From assembly GCF_019336435.1 (NCBI RefSeq), contig NZ_JAHWXQ010000001.1, positions 124,001 to 188,000 on the forward strand: a stretch of 64,000 nt of DNA, given 5' to 3'. Every line of letters starts with the position of its first letter. Within the stretch, counting starts at the first letter, position 1. A model generated the notes under the pieces. The model was not told where the DNA came from. It saw nothing but the letters and a program-made list of their open reading frames with translations, and searched no databases. The stretch is from Pontibacter populi (GTDB taxonomy: Bacteria > Bacteroidota > Bacteroidia > Cytophagales > Hymenobacteraceae). The position numbers and the translations under genes are program-made. This document shows, piece after piece, positions 1-9,147 of this stretch.

Positions 1-305
1 TATCTGGCTACGGTAGCTTCAGCGCCAAAATGTGTATTTAAAATACTCATGCCGGCCTTCATATCCGAATTATTATCAAAAGCCAGGATGTTCCGGGAAT
101 AACTAAGTCCGCCAGCCCAGGGCTTTTCTGATGGCTTTATAAGTAAGCTCGGCTCATAGCCAATGGCCGCATACGTATCCCCGAATCTACCGGCAAAACC
201 TGTTACCCGTGCTTTTAACGAAATGTCAACTTCTTGTGCGACGCCAACTATAGGCACTAATACAAAACAGGCTAAAACCAGTAGCGATGCTTTAAAAGCT
301 TTCAT
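1..305 (-). CDS. N-terminal part of an exported protein, truncated by the window edge
   Basis: Reading from an ATG at 305 on the minus strand gives an open frame of 101 codons that runs off the left edge. It begins with a lysine-containing n-region, a hydrophobic core and an alanine/glutamine cleavage region (MKAFKASLLVLACFVLV then PIVGVAQE), so it should be exported by Sec. The mature part starts DISLKARVTGFAGRFGDTY and looks like short amphipathic beta strands, as in outer-membrane beta-barrel proteins, but there is too little to name a family. It lies 39 bases downstream of the CBM20-esterase gene on the same strand and may be co-transcribed with it. Confidence 0.6.
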   Translation of the reverse strand, partial: MKAFKASLLVLACFVLVPIVGVAQEVDISLKARVTGFAGRFGDTYAAIGYEPSLLIKPSEKPWAGGLSYSRNILAFDNNSDMKAGMSILNTHFGAEATVAR

Positions 306-344
306 AAACAAACTATAAAGAGAGATCAGAACTATAAGAAACGG

Positions 345-1505
345 TTATTTATTGCTGCGCTTTGCCGGGAAAATCAACTTTAAGGCACCGGGCATTCTGC
401 GGGCCCATGCTGCTTCGTTGTGTTCAGCCTGAGGCGCTTTTACCCACACAAAATCTTTATGCTCTTTGTAGCCTTTTGCTTTCAGGGCCTGTAGCATTTC
501 ATCTATGCCGGGCTGCAGTTTTTCTTCCAGGGCTACGCCGCCGTTATCAATGTAAAAGTATATTTTCTTCTTTTTGCCAGTATAGTTCAGCACATCGTCC
601 ACGTAATCTATATGCTGTATTTTAAAGGCCGGCGACATACAGATGGCTTTCGAGAACACGTCCGGATACTCCCAGGCCAGCATGAACGCCATGATGCCAC
701 CAGCAGAGGAGCCGCCAATGGCTGTATATTTCCGTCCAGGTTTGGTGCGGTATTGCTTGTCAACAAATGGCTTCACAGTGTTCACTACAAAATCCATGTA
801 GGCGGTACCTTTCTGGCCGGGTATGTACTCGTCGCTGCGGTCTGAGGTGTTGTAGATGCCAACTATAATAACCGGTTCGAGGGCGTTTGCACTTATCAGG
901 CTATCAGCGGTTTCGTCGAGTTGCCAGTCTGTGCCAAAGGAGCTTGTGGCCGGGTCAATTATATTCTGCCCGTCGTGCATGTAAAGCACGGGGTATTTTT
1001 TGCTTTTATCAGCCTCATAACCATCCGGCAACCAAACTATAACATCACGATCCTGGAGGCCTTTTGCTTTTAAGTTTTTATGATAGTTTACATTACCTGT
1101 TATGCCGCCTTTAAACGGACGCATTTTCTTTTCGAGCCAGTGTTCAATGGTGTTTGCTATAGTTGTATCGCTGGCTATAGTTGCCCTGAAGTTTGACAGC
1201 GGAAATCCTTTTGCATCTGTGCCTTCGCGGTCCCAGGAACCAAGGGTGTATTTGTATTCCAATTGGGTATTTGCCGGAAACTTCAGCTTTAGTTGCCAGG
1301 TGTGCCTGCCCGTGTTTTGCATCGCTACTTTGGCAGGATTCCAGTTACCTAATTGCGGCTCGTTACCAACTATAAAAAAGGTACTGCTGTCGGGTAATGT
1401 GGGTGCGTATAGTTCAAAAGTTACCTGCACAGTTTCAGGCTGCTGTGCTTTGGCAACTATAGCTGAGGCCATGGCAAGTATCAAAACAAAGAAGAGCTTT
1501 CGCAT
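345..1505 (-). CDS. Secreted CBM20 starch-binding domain / enterochelin-esterase-like hydrolase
   Basis: 386 residues. A signal peptide (residues 1-20, ending VAKAQ) precedes a starch-binding-like CBM20 domain at about 25-125 (FIVGNEPQLGNWNP followed by WQLKLKFPANTQLEYKYTLG). An alpha/beta-hydrolase of the esterase D / enterochelin esterase type follows at about 150-380. The nucleophile elbow GGSSAGG is near residue 267, the catalytic His is probably in AEHNEAAW near 360, and YPVLYMHDGQN is typical of the family. The likely role is hydrolysis of an ester outside the cytoplasm, with the CBM20 domain binding a glycan. Substrate is unknown; Bacteroidota have many such putative esterases near glycan or iron uptake genes. 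The family is clear, the specificity is not. Confidence 0.85.
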   Translation of the reverse strand: MRKLFFVLILAMASAIVAKAQQPETVQVTFELYAPTLPDSSTFFIVGNEPQLGNWNPAKVAMQNTGRHTWQLKLKFPANTQLEYKYTLGSWDREGTDAKGFPLSNFRATIASDTTIANTIEHWLEKKMRPFKGGITGNVNYHKNLKAKGLQDRDVIVWLPDGYEADKSKKYPVLYMHDGQNIIDPATSSFGTDWQLDETADSLISANALEPVIIVGIYNTSDRSDEYIPGQKGTAYMDFVVNTVKPFVDKQYRTKPGRKYTAIGGSSAGGIMAFMLAWEYPDVFSKAICMSPAFKIQHIDYVDDVLNYTGKKKKIYFYIDNGGVALEEKLQPGIDEMLQALKAKGYKEHKDFVWVKAPQAEHNEAAWARRMPGALKLIFPAKRSNK

Positions 1506-1626
1506 GAGTGAGACGCGCTTTAAATGGATGTGGATATCAGGGAATAAAGATATTTATTTTATAGTTCTGCCAAGTAGCTATTCACAAAAAAGGCCAGCTA
1601 GATTGCTGGCTTTGGTGATGGTAACG

Positions 1627-1680
1627 GTTAGGCTAAACGACGGCAAGGCCGTCGGCCGAGGCTGACGTTTAGCTGTTGTT
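1627..1680 (-). repeat. Imperfect palindrome after orphan gene, cassette-like site
   Basis: Directly behind the stop codon of the orphan gene at 1689-2177 lies a 42-base imperfect palindrome (1632-1673). It has outer arms GCTAAACG / CGTTTAGC and a nested GACGGC-CTT-GCCGTC hairpin, flanked by GTTAGGC (1627-1633) and TTGTTGTAGCACGTTA. The mismatched long palindrome resembles gene-cassette recombination sites, but the canonical integron core boxes are not both present. It could instead be a terminator, although no T-run follows. Confidence 0.4.
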
Positions 1681-1688
1681 GTAGCACG

Positions 1689-2177
1689 TTATTCTATTTT
1701 CTTTTCAATTTGAGCTTTATGTATTTTCCTCAATCTAATCCCAAGAAGTTTGTTATCCGCATAGGCCGACAACGTCGTTCTTAAATTAATCTCATGCTCA
1801 GATTTTGTTTCAGCGTCCATCGCTAGAGAGATGTTTGCTTCATTTAATCCACTTATTGAGATTCTTGAATACTTCTTTTCAAATTCTTTTACCGTTTTCA
1901 GTTTGCTGGCTTTAAATGCTGGCCAATCCGTCAAATTACGTTTTGTCGAGTCCTTATTCTTTTCAGCAAACTTTTCTAGGTTCCGCTTTATTGATTCGCC
2001 TAACAGCTCATCAGTTACGTCGAAACTTAAAACCTCAACGTCCTCTTGCTCATAACGAAGCCAAGATTCATCAACAATGAAAGGAGCAACAAGTATCTTT
2101 CTATACTCTTCGCTCAAGTATACAGCAATCATTTTTGAAAACTGTTTCTTTTCTTTTTTTGACTTAAACCAATTCAT
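1689..2177 (-). CDS. Hypothetical protein, charged, orphan
   Basis: 162 residues, no signal peptide and no membrane segment. The protein is rich in Lys and Glu (starts MNWFKSKKEKKQFSKM, ends IRLRKIHKAQIEKKIE) and predicted mostly helical. I do not recognise a family. The gene is AT-richer than its neighbours and sits between two imperfect palindromes, in tandem with another AT-rich orphan gene. That arrangement suggests laterally acquired cassette-like genes; small immunity or defence-accessory proteins often look like this, but nothing in the sequence shows such a role. Confidence 0.6.
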   Translation of the reverse strand: MNWFKSKKEKKQFSKMIAVYLSEEYRKILVAPFIVDESWLRYEQEDVEVLSFDVTDELLGESIKRNLEKFAEKNKDSTKRNLTDWPAFKASKLKTVKEFEKKYSRISISGLNEANISLAMDAETKSEHEINLRTTLSAYADNKLLGIRLRKIHKAQIEKKIE

Positions 2178-2200
2178 ATTATTAATGTACTACAACGTAC

Positions 2201-2240
2201 TTGGGCATAAGGCGGCGAAGCTGGCTTATGGGTTTGGTTA
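2201..2240 (-). repeat. Imperfect palindrome between two orphan genes
   Basis: Between the stop of the gene at 2248 and the start of the gene at 2177 lies CATAAG (2206-2211), a 13-base loop region containing further GC pairing, and CTTATG (2225-2230). GTTAGC follows on one side and TACAACGTAC on the other. It occupies the same position relative to its gene as the palindrome at 1632-1673, and both are accompanied by an ACGT box next to a TAC/GTAG sequence. Confidence 0.35.
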
Positions 2241-2247
2241 GCAGAAT

Positions 2248-3024
2248 TTATGCTTCTCCGGCAATGTTTAAATCAAAGCAATTCCTTTTTGTTAGATTCA
2301 CTTTCAAATTAATATTACAATTTCCTCCATCATTCATTCTGATTATGAAGTATTTAAATTCTTTACTTATATAACTTCCTCTACAGTAATCTCTTACCCA
2401 AACTTCTTTTTCCTGCTTAGAATTAATAACTGGAATACATTGGATAACATAATTATCTATCGCTTTGAGATTAACCCTATTTTCTGAAAAGCATTTTTTT
2501 AAAATACTATCCAATGCTTCTAAATCATTTTGATTCAAGTCGTAAGGTTTAACAGAATTAGGGTCATAATTATAATTGGCAGGATTATAAAGCTTGGGAC
2601 TAAATGTGAAAACTGCGTAATTTTCATATTTACTAAAATCTAATCTAGGTTTAGAATTGAAAAGATTTTTTTGAATTTCTATTCTTAAAGGAGAATCAAT
2701 GAATTCTATGAAATTATTTTTTATTACAGCTTTATCAGTGTTTGCATATTTGAAATCAAAAGGGCTAAAATTAATTGTATCATTTTCTAAAAAATAAAAG
2801 CCCTTAAACTTTTCTTCCTTCTCATAATTAAAACTTTCTTCTAAAACTGTAAAAGTATAGCTGCTATCAGAAAAGAGTTTTATTTTCATATTTACGCCCA
2901 AATCATGATTGTTTTCCGCAACAATCTGTACATTTTTTGTTCGTGTTGAAACTACCTGTCTATTCTTCTGGCATTGAACGAATAATGCTAAAGAAAATAA
3001 TGTGAGTATGATTTTTATCTTCAC
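2248..3024 (-). CDS. Putative lipoprotein, AT-rich orphan
   Basis: An ATG at 3072 opens a 274-codon frame, but I prefer the GTG at 3024. There the product begins VKIKIILTLFSLALFVQCQ, a lipoprotein signal peptide whose cysteine would be acylated; the longer start buries this behind 16 residues and overlaps an ACTATAGTT copy. The mature protein (about 240 residues) is rich in Asn, Phe, Tyr and Lys, has a Cys-containing C-terminal part (CRGSYISKEFKYFIIR), and belongs to no family I recognise. By eye G+C is near 30 percent, far below gyrB next door. It would be anchored in the cell envelope. Signs of transfer: base composition and flanking cassette-like palindromes. Confidence 0.6.
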   Translation of the reverse strand: MKIKIILTLFSLALFVQCQKNRQVVSTRTKNVQIVAENNHDLGVNMKIKLFSDSSYTFTVLEESFNYEKEEKFKGFYFLENDTINFSPFDFKYANTDKAVIKNNFIEFIDSPLRIEIQKNLFNSKPRLDFSKYENYAVFTFSPKLYNPANYNYDPNSVKPYDLNQNDLEALDSILKKCFSENRVNLKAIDNYVIQCIPVINSKQEKEVWVRDYCRGSYISKEFKYFIIRMNDGGNCNINLKVNLTKRNCFDLNIAGEA

Positions 3025-3161
3025 TTTTGATTTGAAATACCTGCTAACTATAGTACAAACAACAACATACACTTATCTGCACTATGTACGTCATTACATA
3101 CTCAATATTATCAAACCTGAATATACACTATTACAACTCAACTCTTTACAAATTACCCAAC

Positions 3162-3197
3162 AAAAAAGCCGGCTATACTTTGCAGTACAGTCGGCTT
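3162..3197 (-). terminator. Rho-independent terminator of gyrB
   Basis: Read on the minus strand: AAGCCG, an inner stem with a few mismatches, loop GCAA, then CGGCTTTTTTG. It begins 23 bases after the gyrB stop codon and ends in a six-T run. Confidence 0.75.
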
Positions 3198-3220
3198 CTG
3201 TAATCAATAAGAACTATAGT

Positions 3221-5660
<2,440 letters not shown>

Positions 5661-5990
5661 ATGAAAACTATAGTTCTGCTGCTGATTTCCAACATCTTTA
5701 TGACCTTTGCCTGGTATGGCCATTTGAAGTACAAGGATGTATCGCTCTGGAAGGTAATTCTGATCAGCTGGCTCATTGCATTTTTTGAGTGTTGTTTCCA
5801 GGTGCCGGCCAACCGCATCGGGCATGGGCAATTCACGGCTTTTCAGCTTAAAACAATACAGGAAGTAATAACGCTGGTTGTCTTTATCGGCTTTTCTGTT
5901 TTCTATCTCCGCGAAGAAGTAAAGTGGAATTACATAGTTGGCTTTGTTCTGATCCTGGCGGCAGTATTCTTTGTGTTCAAGAAATGGTAA
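5661..5990 (+). CDS. DMT family (DUF486) small membrane protein
   Basis: 109 residues with four predicted membrane helices: KTIVLLLISNIFMTFAWYG, VILISWLIAFFECCFQVPAN, a third around TLVVFIGFSVFYL, and the last YIVGFVLILAAVFFVFKKW. The conserved AWYGHLK, FQVPANR and HGQF motifs mark the DMT-like DUF486 family, small inner-membrane proteins related to EamA-type transporters. The substrate is unknown. A longer frame begins at 5640, but the ATG at 5661 (MKTIVLL) fits the family and follows a TACTTTTG element. The second codon region contains AACTATAGTT. Confidence 0.85.
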   Translation: MKTIVLLLISNIFMTFAWYGHLKYKDVSLWKVILISWLIAFFECCFQVPANRIGHGQFTAFQLKTIQEVITLVVFIGFSVFYLREEVKWNYIVGFVLILAAVFFVFKKW

Positions 5991-6049
5991 CTTGTAATGA
6001 TTAACAGTTAAAGACGAATTAAGTATTATTCACTATTCATTAAACTTAC

Positions 6050-6177
6050 TGTAACGGACATCTTTGTCCGGAACGAATCCTGAAGCGGTTTTCCTAATCC
6101 GCGTAAATGGAAAGCTGATCTACGGGAATAGAGAGTCCCCGGCAGAATGCTTTGGGACTTAGAAGTCCGAAAGAGCA
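6050..6177 (+). repeat. Family A hairpin-cluster repeat, copy A1
   Basis: First of five copies of an intergenic element built of consecutive short hairpins: CGGACATCTTTGTCCGG, GCGGTTTTCCTAATCCGC, a less regular GGGAATAGAGAGTCCCC part, and GGGACTTAGAAGTCCGAAAG ending GAGC. It sits between the DMT gene and the lipoprotein gene. An 18-base direct repeat with one mismatch (6017-6034 and 6180-6197) flanks it. No reading frame runs through it. The rest of the 345-base gap is AT-rich and shows nothing else. Confidence 0.75.
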
Positions 6178-6335
6178 GTAATTAAGTATTAATCACTGCT
6201 CTTTAATCATTCACCATTAGTCATTACCTGCCTGCTTTCTGTAAGCTAAACCCAATTTAAAGTCGCCTGCATTTTTACATTCCTGTATTTGCCCGTACCT
6301 TCGTGGCGTAATTCAAAAGCTTCATTCTGAAACAC

Positions 6336-6770
6336 ATGAAAAAGCTGATCTTGCTGCTTGCTTTACCCTTTGCTATAGTCGCCGGTTGCCAGTCGGGTCC
6401 TACCGAGGCAGAACAGAAGACTGAACTTGAGAGCCACGTTATAGCTGTACACGATTCTGCAATGGCCAACATGGGTACCATTATTAAACTGCGCCGCAAC
6501 CTGCAGGCCCTCTCCGATTCTTTAACCGCGCAGCAAACTGATAGTACAACTATAAAAGTACTACAGCAAAGCGTTACCGGCCTCAAAGCTGCCGACGAAG
6601 GTATGATGAACTGGATGCGCAACTATAAAGCCCCGGATACGCTGCAACACCAGCAGGCCATGACCTATTTGCAGCAGGAATTACAGAAGATTGAGAAAAT
6701 AAAAGTTACCATGGACAGCACGATAAAAGCTGCCCGCGTTATTTACCACCAACATGAACCCAAGAATTAA
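6336..6770 (+). CDS. Small helical lipoprotein in SCO/cytochrome operon
   Basis: 144 residues starting MKKLILLLALPFAIVAGCQ, a clear lipoprotein signal with acylated Cys at 18. The mature part is alpha-helical with Gln/Leu/Met-rich heptads (LRRNLQALSDSLTAQQTDST, TYLQQELQKIEKIKVTMDST), so a coiled-coil periplasmic or membrane-attached protein. I know no precise function; homologues in Bacteroidota are often annotated only as hypothetical or inclusion-like. Its 3' end overlaps the SCO gene by 17 bases, so the two are co-translated. That suggests a role tied to the copper/cytochrome assembly proteins that follow. Confidence 0.75.
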   Translation: MKKLILLLALPFAIVAGCQSGPTEAEQKTELESHVIAVHDSAMANMGTIIKLRRNLQALSDSLTAQQTDSTTIKVLQQSVTGLKAADEGMMNWMRNYKAPDTLQHQQAMTYLQQELQKIEKIKVTMDSTIKAARVIYHQHEPKN

Positions 6771-7437
6771 CTATATCCTAAAGCAAACTATAGTTGCCTC
6801 TGCTTTTATATGTGCATCAGCTTTAACCTATAGTTGCCAAAGCAATTCAGCAGACCAAACATTACCTATACTAGGCTCACGCGAGCCTGTAGAGCGTGTA
6901 GTAGATGGCAAAACTATAGTTGATACCGTTTATCACCAGATACCGGATTTTGCATTCACAGATCAGGACAGCCAACGCGTTACACAGGAGACTGTAGCCG
7001 GAAAGATCTATGTTACTGATTTCTTTTTTACAACCTGCCCGAGTATCTGTCCTAAAATGAAGAGCCAGATGCTGCGCATCTACGAAGCGTACAAAGATAA
7101 TCCCAACGTAGTGCTCCTCTCCCATACCATAGACCCTGCTCATGATACTGTGGCCGTGCTAAAAGAGTATGCCGATCGCCTGAACGTTGAAACAGCTAAA
7201 TGGCACTTCGTAACCGGCGACCGCGACAGCATTTACGACATGGCCTTGCAGTATTTTGTAGGTGTACAGGAAGATGACCAGGCAGAAGGTGGTTTTGCAC
7301 ACAGCGGCGACTTTATGCTGATAGACCAGAACCGCCACATTCGCGGCCATTACCACGGCACCGAACAGGAAGATGTAGACAGGCTGATAAAGGATATGGA
7401 GATACTGCTGAAAGAGCAACAGCATGAAGAAAAGTAG
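6754..7437 (+). CDS. SCO family copper chaperone / thioredoxin-like protein
   Basis: 227 residues. SCO proteins deliver copper to the CuA centre of cytochrome c oxidase or act as thiol-disulfide reductants in the periplasm. An N-terminal hydrophobic segment ends SALTYSCQ, probably a lipoprotein anchor. The thioredoxin-fold domain carries the copper motif FFTTCPSICPKMK (CxxxC near residues 95-99) and the third ligand His in GGFAHSGDFMLID near 183, all present, so it should bind copper. It overlaps the preceding lipoprotein gene by 17 bases and the following cytochrome c gene by 14, which indicates a tight operon. The N-terminus contains two AACTATAGTT copies in frame, reading TIV. Confidence 0.92.
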   Translation: MNPRINYILKQTIVASAFICASALTYSCQSNSADQTLPILGSREPVERVVDGKTIVDTVYHQIPDFAFTDQDSQRVTQETVAGKIYVTDFFFTTCPSICPKMKSQMLRIYEAYKDNPNVVLLSHTIDPAHDTVAVLKEYADRLNVETAKWHFVTGDRDSIYDMALQYFVGVQEDDQAEGGFAHSGDFMLIDQNRHIRGHYHGTEQEDVDRLIKDMEILLKEQQHEEK

Positions 7438-7843
7438 ATTTATAGTTGGCTTTTTTGGTGCACTGGCGCTTATAACGCTAACGCAATGCTTTACCGACAA
7501 ACAGAACCAGGGCCAGAAACTATACGTGCAGCACTGCCTGAGCTGCCACATGGAAGACGGCTCCGGCCTGCGCGGCCTGATACCTCCAATAGCCAAAGCT
7601 GATTATCTGCAAACCCACCGCGACGAACTCGCCTGTCTTATCCGCAATGGCGCTGATGGTCCGATGGTAGTAAATGGTATTGAGTACAACAAAGAAATGC
7701 CGGGCGTGCATACCCTTCGCGAAGACGAGATCACCAACCTGCTAAACTATATCCAAACCAACTTCGGCAACAACAACAAGCGCTACACCATGACCGAGGT
7801 AGAAGAAATGCTGGATATCTGCCCGGTGCCGCATGGGAAGTAA
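7424..7843 (+). CDS. Monohaem cytochrome c lipoprotein
   Basis: 139 residues. The N-terminus is a lipoprotein-type signal (FGALALITLTQC). The class I cytochrome c domain has a haem-binding CLSCH at about residues 38-42 and a distal Met candidate in KEMPGVHTLREDEI. It would carry electrons on the outer face of the inner membrane. It overlaps the SCO gene by 14 bases, supporting a joint role in respiration or copper handling. The C-terminal extension with a CPVPHGK tail is unusual for a minimal cytochrome c. The operon ends at the terminator at 7937. Confidence 0.88.
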   Translation: MKKSRFIVGFFGALALITLTQCFTDKQNQGQKLYVQHCLSCHMEDGSGLRGLIPPIAKADYLQTHRDELACLIRNGADGPMVVNGIEYNKEMPGVHTLREDEITNLLNYIQTNFGNNNKRYTMTEVEEMLDICPVPHGK

Positions 7844-7936
7844 GTTAGAACTATAGTTTGGTACTGCTAAAGGAATATCATACCGTTTTCAACTATGCGA
7901 GCTCACAGGATTAGTTTCAGAAATTCCATAAAAGCA

Positions 7937-7973
7937 AAAAAGCCGTGTGAATCGTTGATTTACACGGCTTTTT
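7937..7973 (+). terminator. Rho-independent terminator of SCO operon
   Basis: Perfect 12-base stem AAAAAGCCGTGT / ACACGGCTTTTT with a 13-base loop. It can act on both strands because A- and T-runs frame the stem. Confidence 0.85.
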
Positions 7974-7998
7974 AGTAATCTAAATTACTCTCTTAATT

Positions 7999-8128
7999 GC
8001 TGTTTCGGACATCCGTGTCCGAAACTTTGTCTGCTGCGGACTTCCTAGTCCGCGTAAATAGGAAGATAATCAACGGGGACAGGGATGCACCGAGCAGGTG
8101 GCATTCGGACTAAAAAGTCCGAAAGAGC
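7999..8128 (+). repeat. Family A hairpin-cluster repeat, copy A2
   Basis: The clearest copy. GCTGTTTCGGAC begins the first hairpin (TTTCGGAC / GTCCGAAA), followed by GCGGACT-TCCT-AGTCCGC, a GGGGACAGGGATGCACC part, and TTCGGACT-AAAA-AGTCCGAA ending AAGAGC. The ends GCTGTTTCGG and CCGAAAGAGC form an imperfect terminal inverted repeat, so the whole element could fold into a cloverleaf. It lies between the SCO operon and the tRNA cluster. Confidence 0.8.
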
Positions 8129-8362
8129 GGCGCTGAGCAGATTCCATTCGGGGAGTAATTTAGAACTATAGTTTAGCAACAGTTACCTCCATTTCTGTTT
8201 TCAGTTCTGAAGTGGAGACGTTTGCAGAGCTGATCATGCCTAAAGAAAGAGTGTGCCGCAGAGTGTGCCTTCACCTATACTAATAGATACTTCCTCGATA
8301 CTGAGCACCTGTTAACCTAAGATGGTTAGAAAGGACTTTACACAACGTATAGGGCCAAAAAC
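8129..8362. other. Gap between repeat A2 and tRNA cluster; possible gene debris
   Basis: Contains AACTATAGTT at 8164-8173. On the minus strand two short broken frames are seen: one reading SIEEVSISIGEGTLCGTLFL then stop, the other SLGMISSANVSTSELKTEME then VTVAKL and stop. They could be remnants of a frameshifted gene, but both are too short to name. Confidence 0.25.
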
Positions 8363-8399
8363 ACAAATGCCTGCTCACAGTCTGTAAGCAGGCATTTGT
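8363..8399 (-). terminator. Terminator behind tRNA-Arg
   Basis: Perfect 13-base stem ACAAATGCCTGCT / AGCAGGCATTTGT with an 11-base loop. On the minus strand it is followed by GTTTTTGG. It ends the tRNA transcript 16 bases past tRNA-Arg. Confidence 0.75.
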
Positions 8400-8415
8400 A
8401 TGTTAAAGTTGCAAG

Positions 8416-8489
8416 TGATCCCGTTTGGATTCGAACCAAAGACCTACTGCTTAGAAGGCAGTTGCTCTATCCAGCTGAGCTACGAGACC
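8416..8489 (-). tRNA. tRNA-Arg (anticodon UCU)
   Basis: 74-base cloverleaf on the minus strand. Acceptor GGTCTCG pairs with CGGGATC, the D-arm contains AGCTCAGCTGGATAGAGC, the anticodon loop is CTTCTAA with TCT, and the T-loop is GGTTCGAATCC. Discriminator A; the CCA end is not encoded. Confidence 0.95.
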
Positions 8490-8522
8490 ATGGGTACAGC
8501 TATTTACTGTATCCTTTAAACA

Positions 8523-8552
8523 AAAAATTTCGGAATTGCTTCCGAAATTTTT
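8523..8552 (-). terminator. Hairpin terminator between tRNA-Pro and tRNA-Arg
   Basis: Perfect 13-base stem AAAAATTTCGGAA / TTCCGAAATTTTT with a TTGC tetraloop, 3 bases past tRNA-Pro on the minus strand. It suggests that tRNA-Arg has its own promoter or relies on read-through. Confidence 0.75.
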
Positions 8553-8555
8553 AAG

Positions 8556-8629
8556 TCGGGGTGGCAGGATTCGAACCTACGACCTCCACATCCCAAATGT
8601 GGCGCGATACCGGGCTACGCTACACCCCG
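8556..8629 (-). tRNA. tRNA-Pro (anticodon UGG)
   Basis: 74 bases on the minus strand. Acceptor CGGGGTG pairs with CACCCCG, the anticodon stem-loop CCACATTTGGGATGTGG carries TGG, and the T-arm is GTAGGTTCGAATCCTGC. No encoded CCA. Confidence 0.95.
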
Positions 8630-8739
8630 AACTATGCTTTCAACTCCGGTGAACACTTGCGTGTTTTATTGTTGAACGCGGTGCAAAAGTAAGAGAAGTT
8701 TTTAAACTGTCAAAACAAATTTTAAAAATATTTCTCTTG

Positions 8740-8826
8740 CGGAGGAGGGGGGATTCGAACCCCCGGTACCGTTACCAGTACGGCAGTTTAGCAAACTGCT
8801 GGTTTCAGCCACTCACCCACCCCTCC
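8740..8826 (-). tRNA. tRNA-Ser (anticodon GCU)
   Basis: 87 bases on the minus strand with the long variable arm of class II tRNAs (CGTACTGGTAACGGTACC). Acceptor GGAGGGG pairs with CTCCTCC, the anticodon loop is TTGCTAA with GCT, discriminator G. It is first in the minus-strand order Ser-Pro-Arg. Confidence 0.95.
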
Positions 8827-9147
8827 GGGCCTCTTTCTGCTAAAGAGTATGCAAACTTACAAAAACTTTACGACCGCGCAATAGCCTCTCTCAAAATTTA
8901 AACACCTTTTTCAGCCAAATTAACCAACCCTCTCCCCCGGTTTCAGCTTAAGTAATTGATACTAAATCAACTTACCATTATCCTACTGACAAAAGTTTTT
9001 TCGGCTTGGACACAAAAAACTTTTAAAAGTGCGTTTCTGAGGCTGGAAGTGCATAGTTACAGGCTGCAGTTAATTCTTATCTTTGTAACCTGCCTGGCTG
9101 TAGATTACCACAAACTATAAAATACGGGCCGCAATTTTTACACAATC
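8827..9147. other. Intergenic region between tRNA-Ser and BatB-like gene
   Basis: 321 bases, AT-rich. It should hold the tRNA promoter on the minus strand and that of the VWA gene on the plus strand. I see no gene, repeat copy or strong hairpin here. Confidence 0.35.

Noticed and set aside
1627-1700. Canonical integron attC site
   Set aside because: GTTAGGC is present on one side but no properly placed RYYYAAC partner; kept only as a cassette-like palindrome.
8165-8310. Frameshifted gene remnant on the minus strand
   Set aside because: Two short broken frames are suggestive, but too short to assign to any family.
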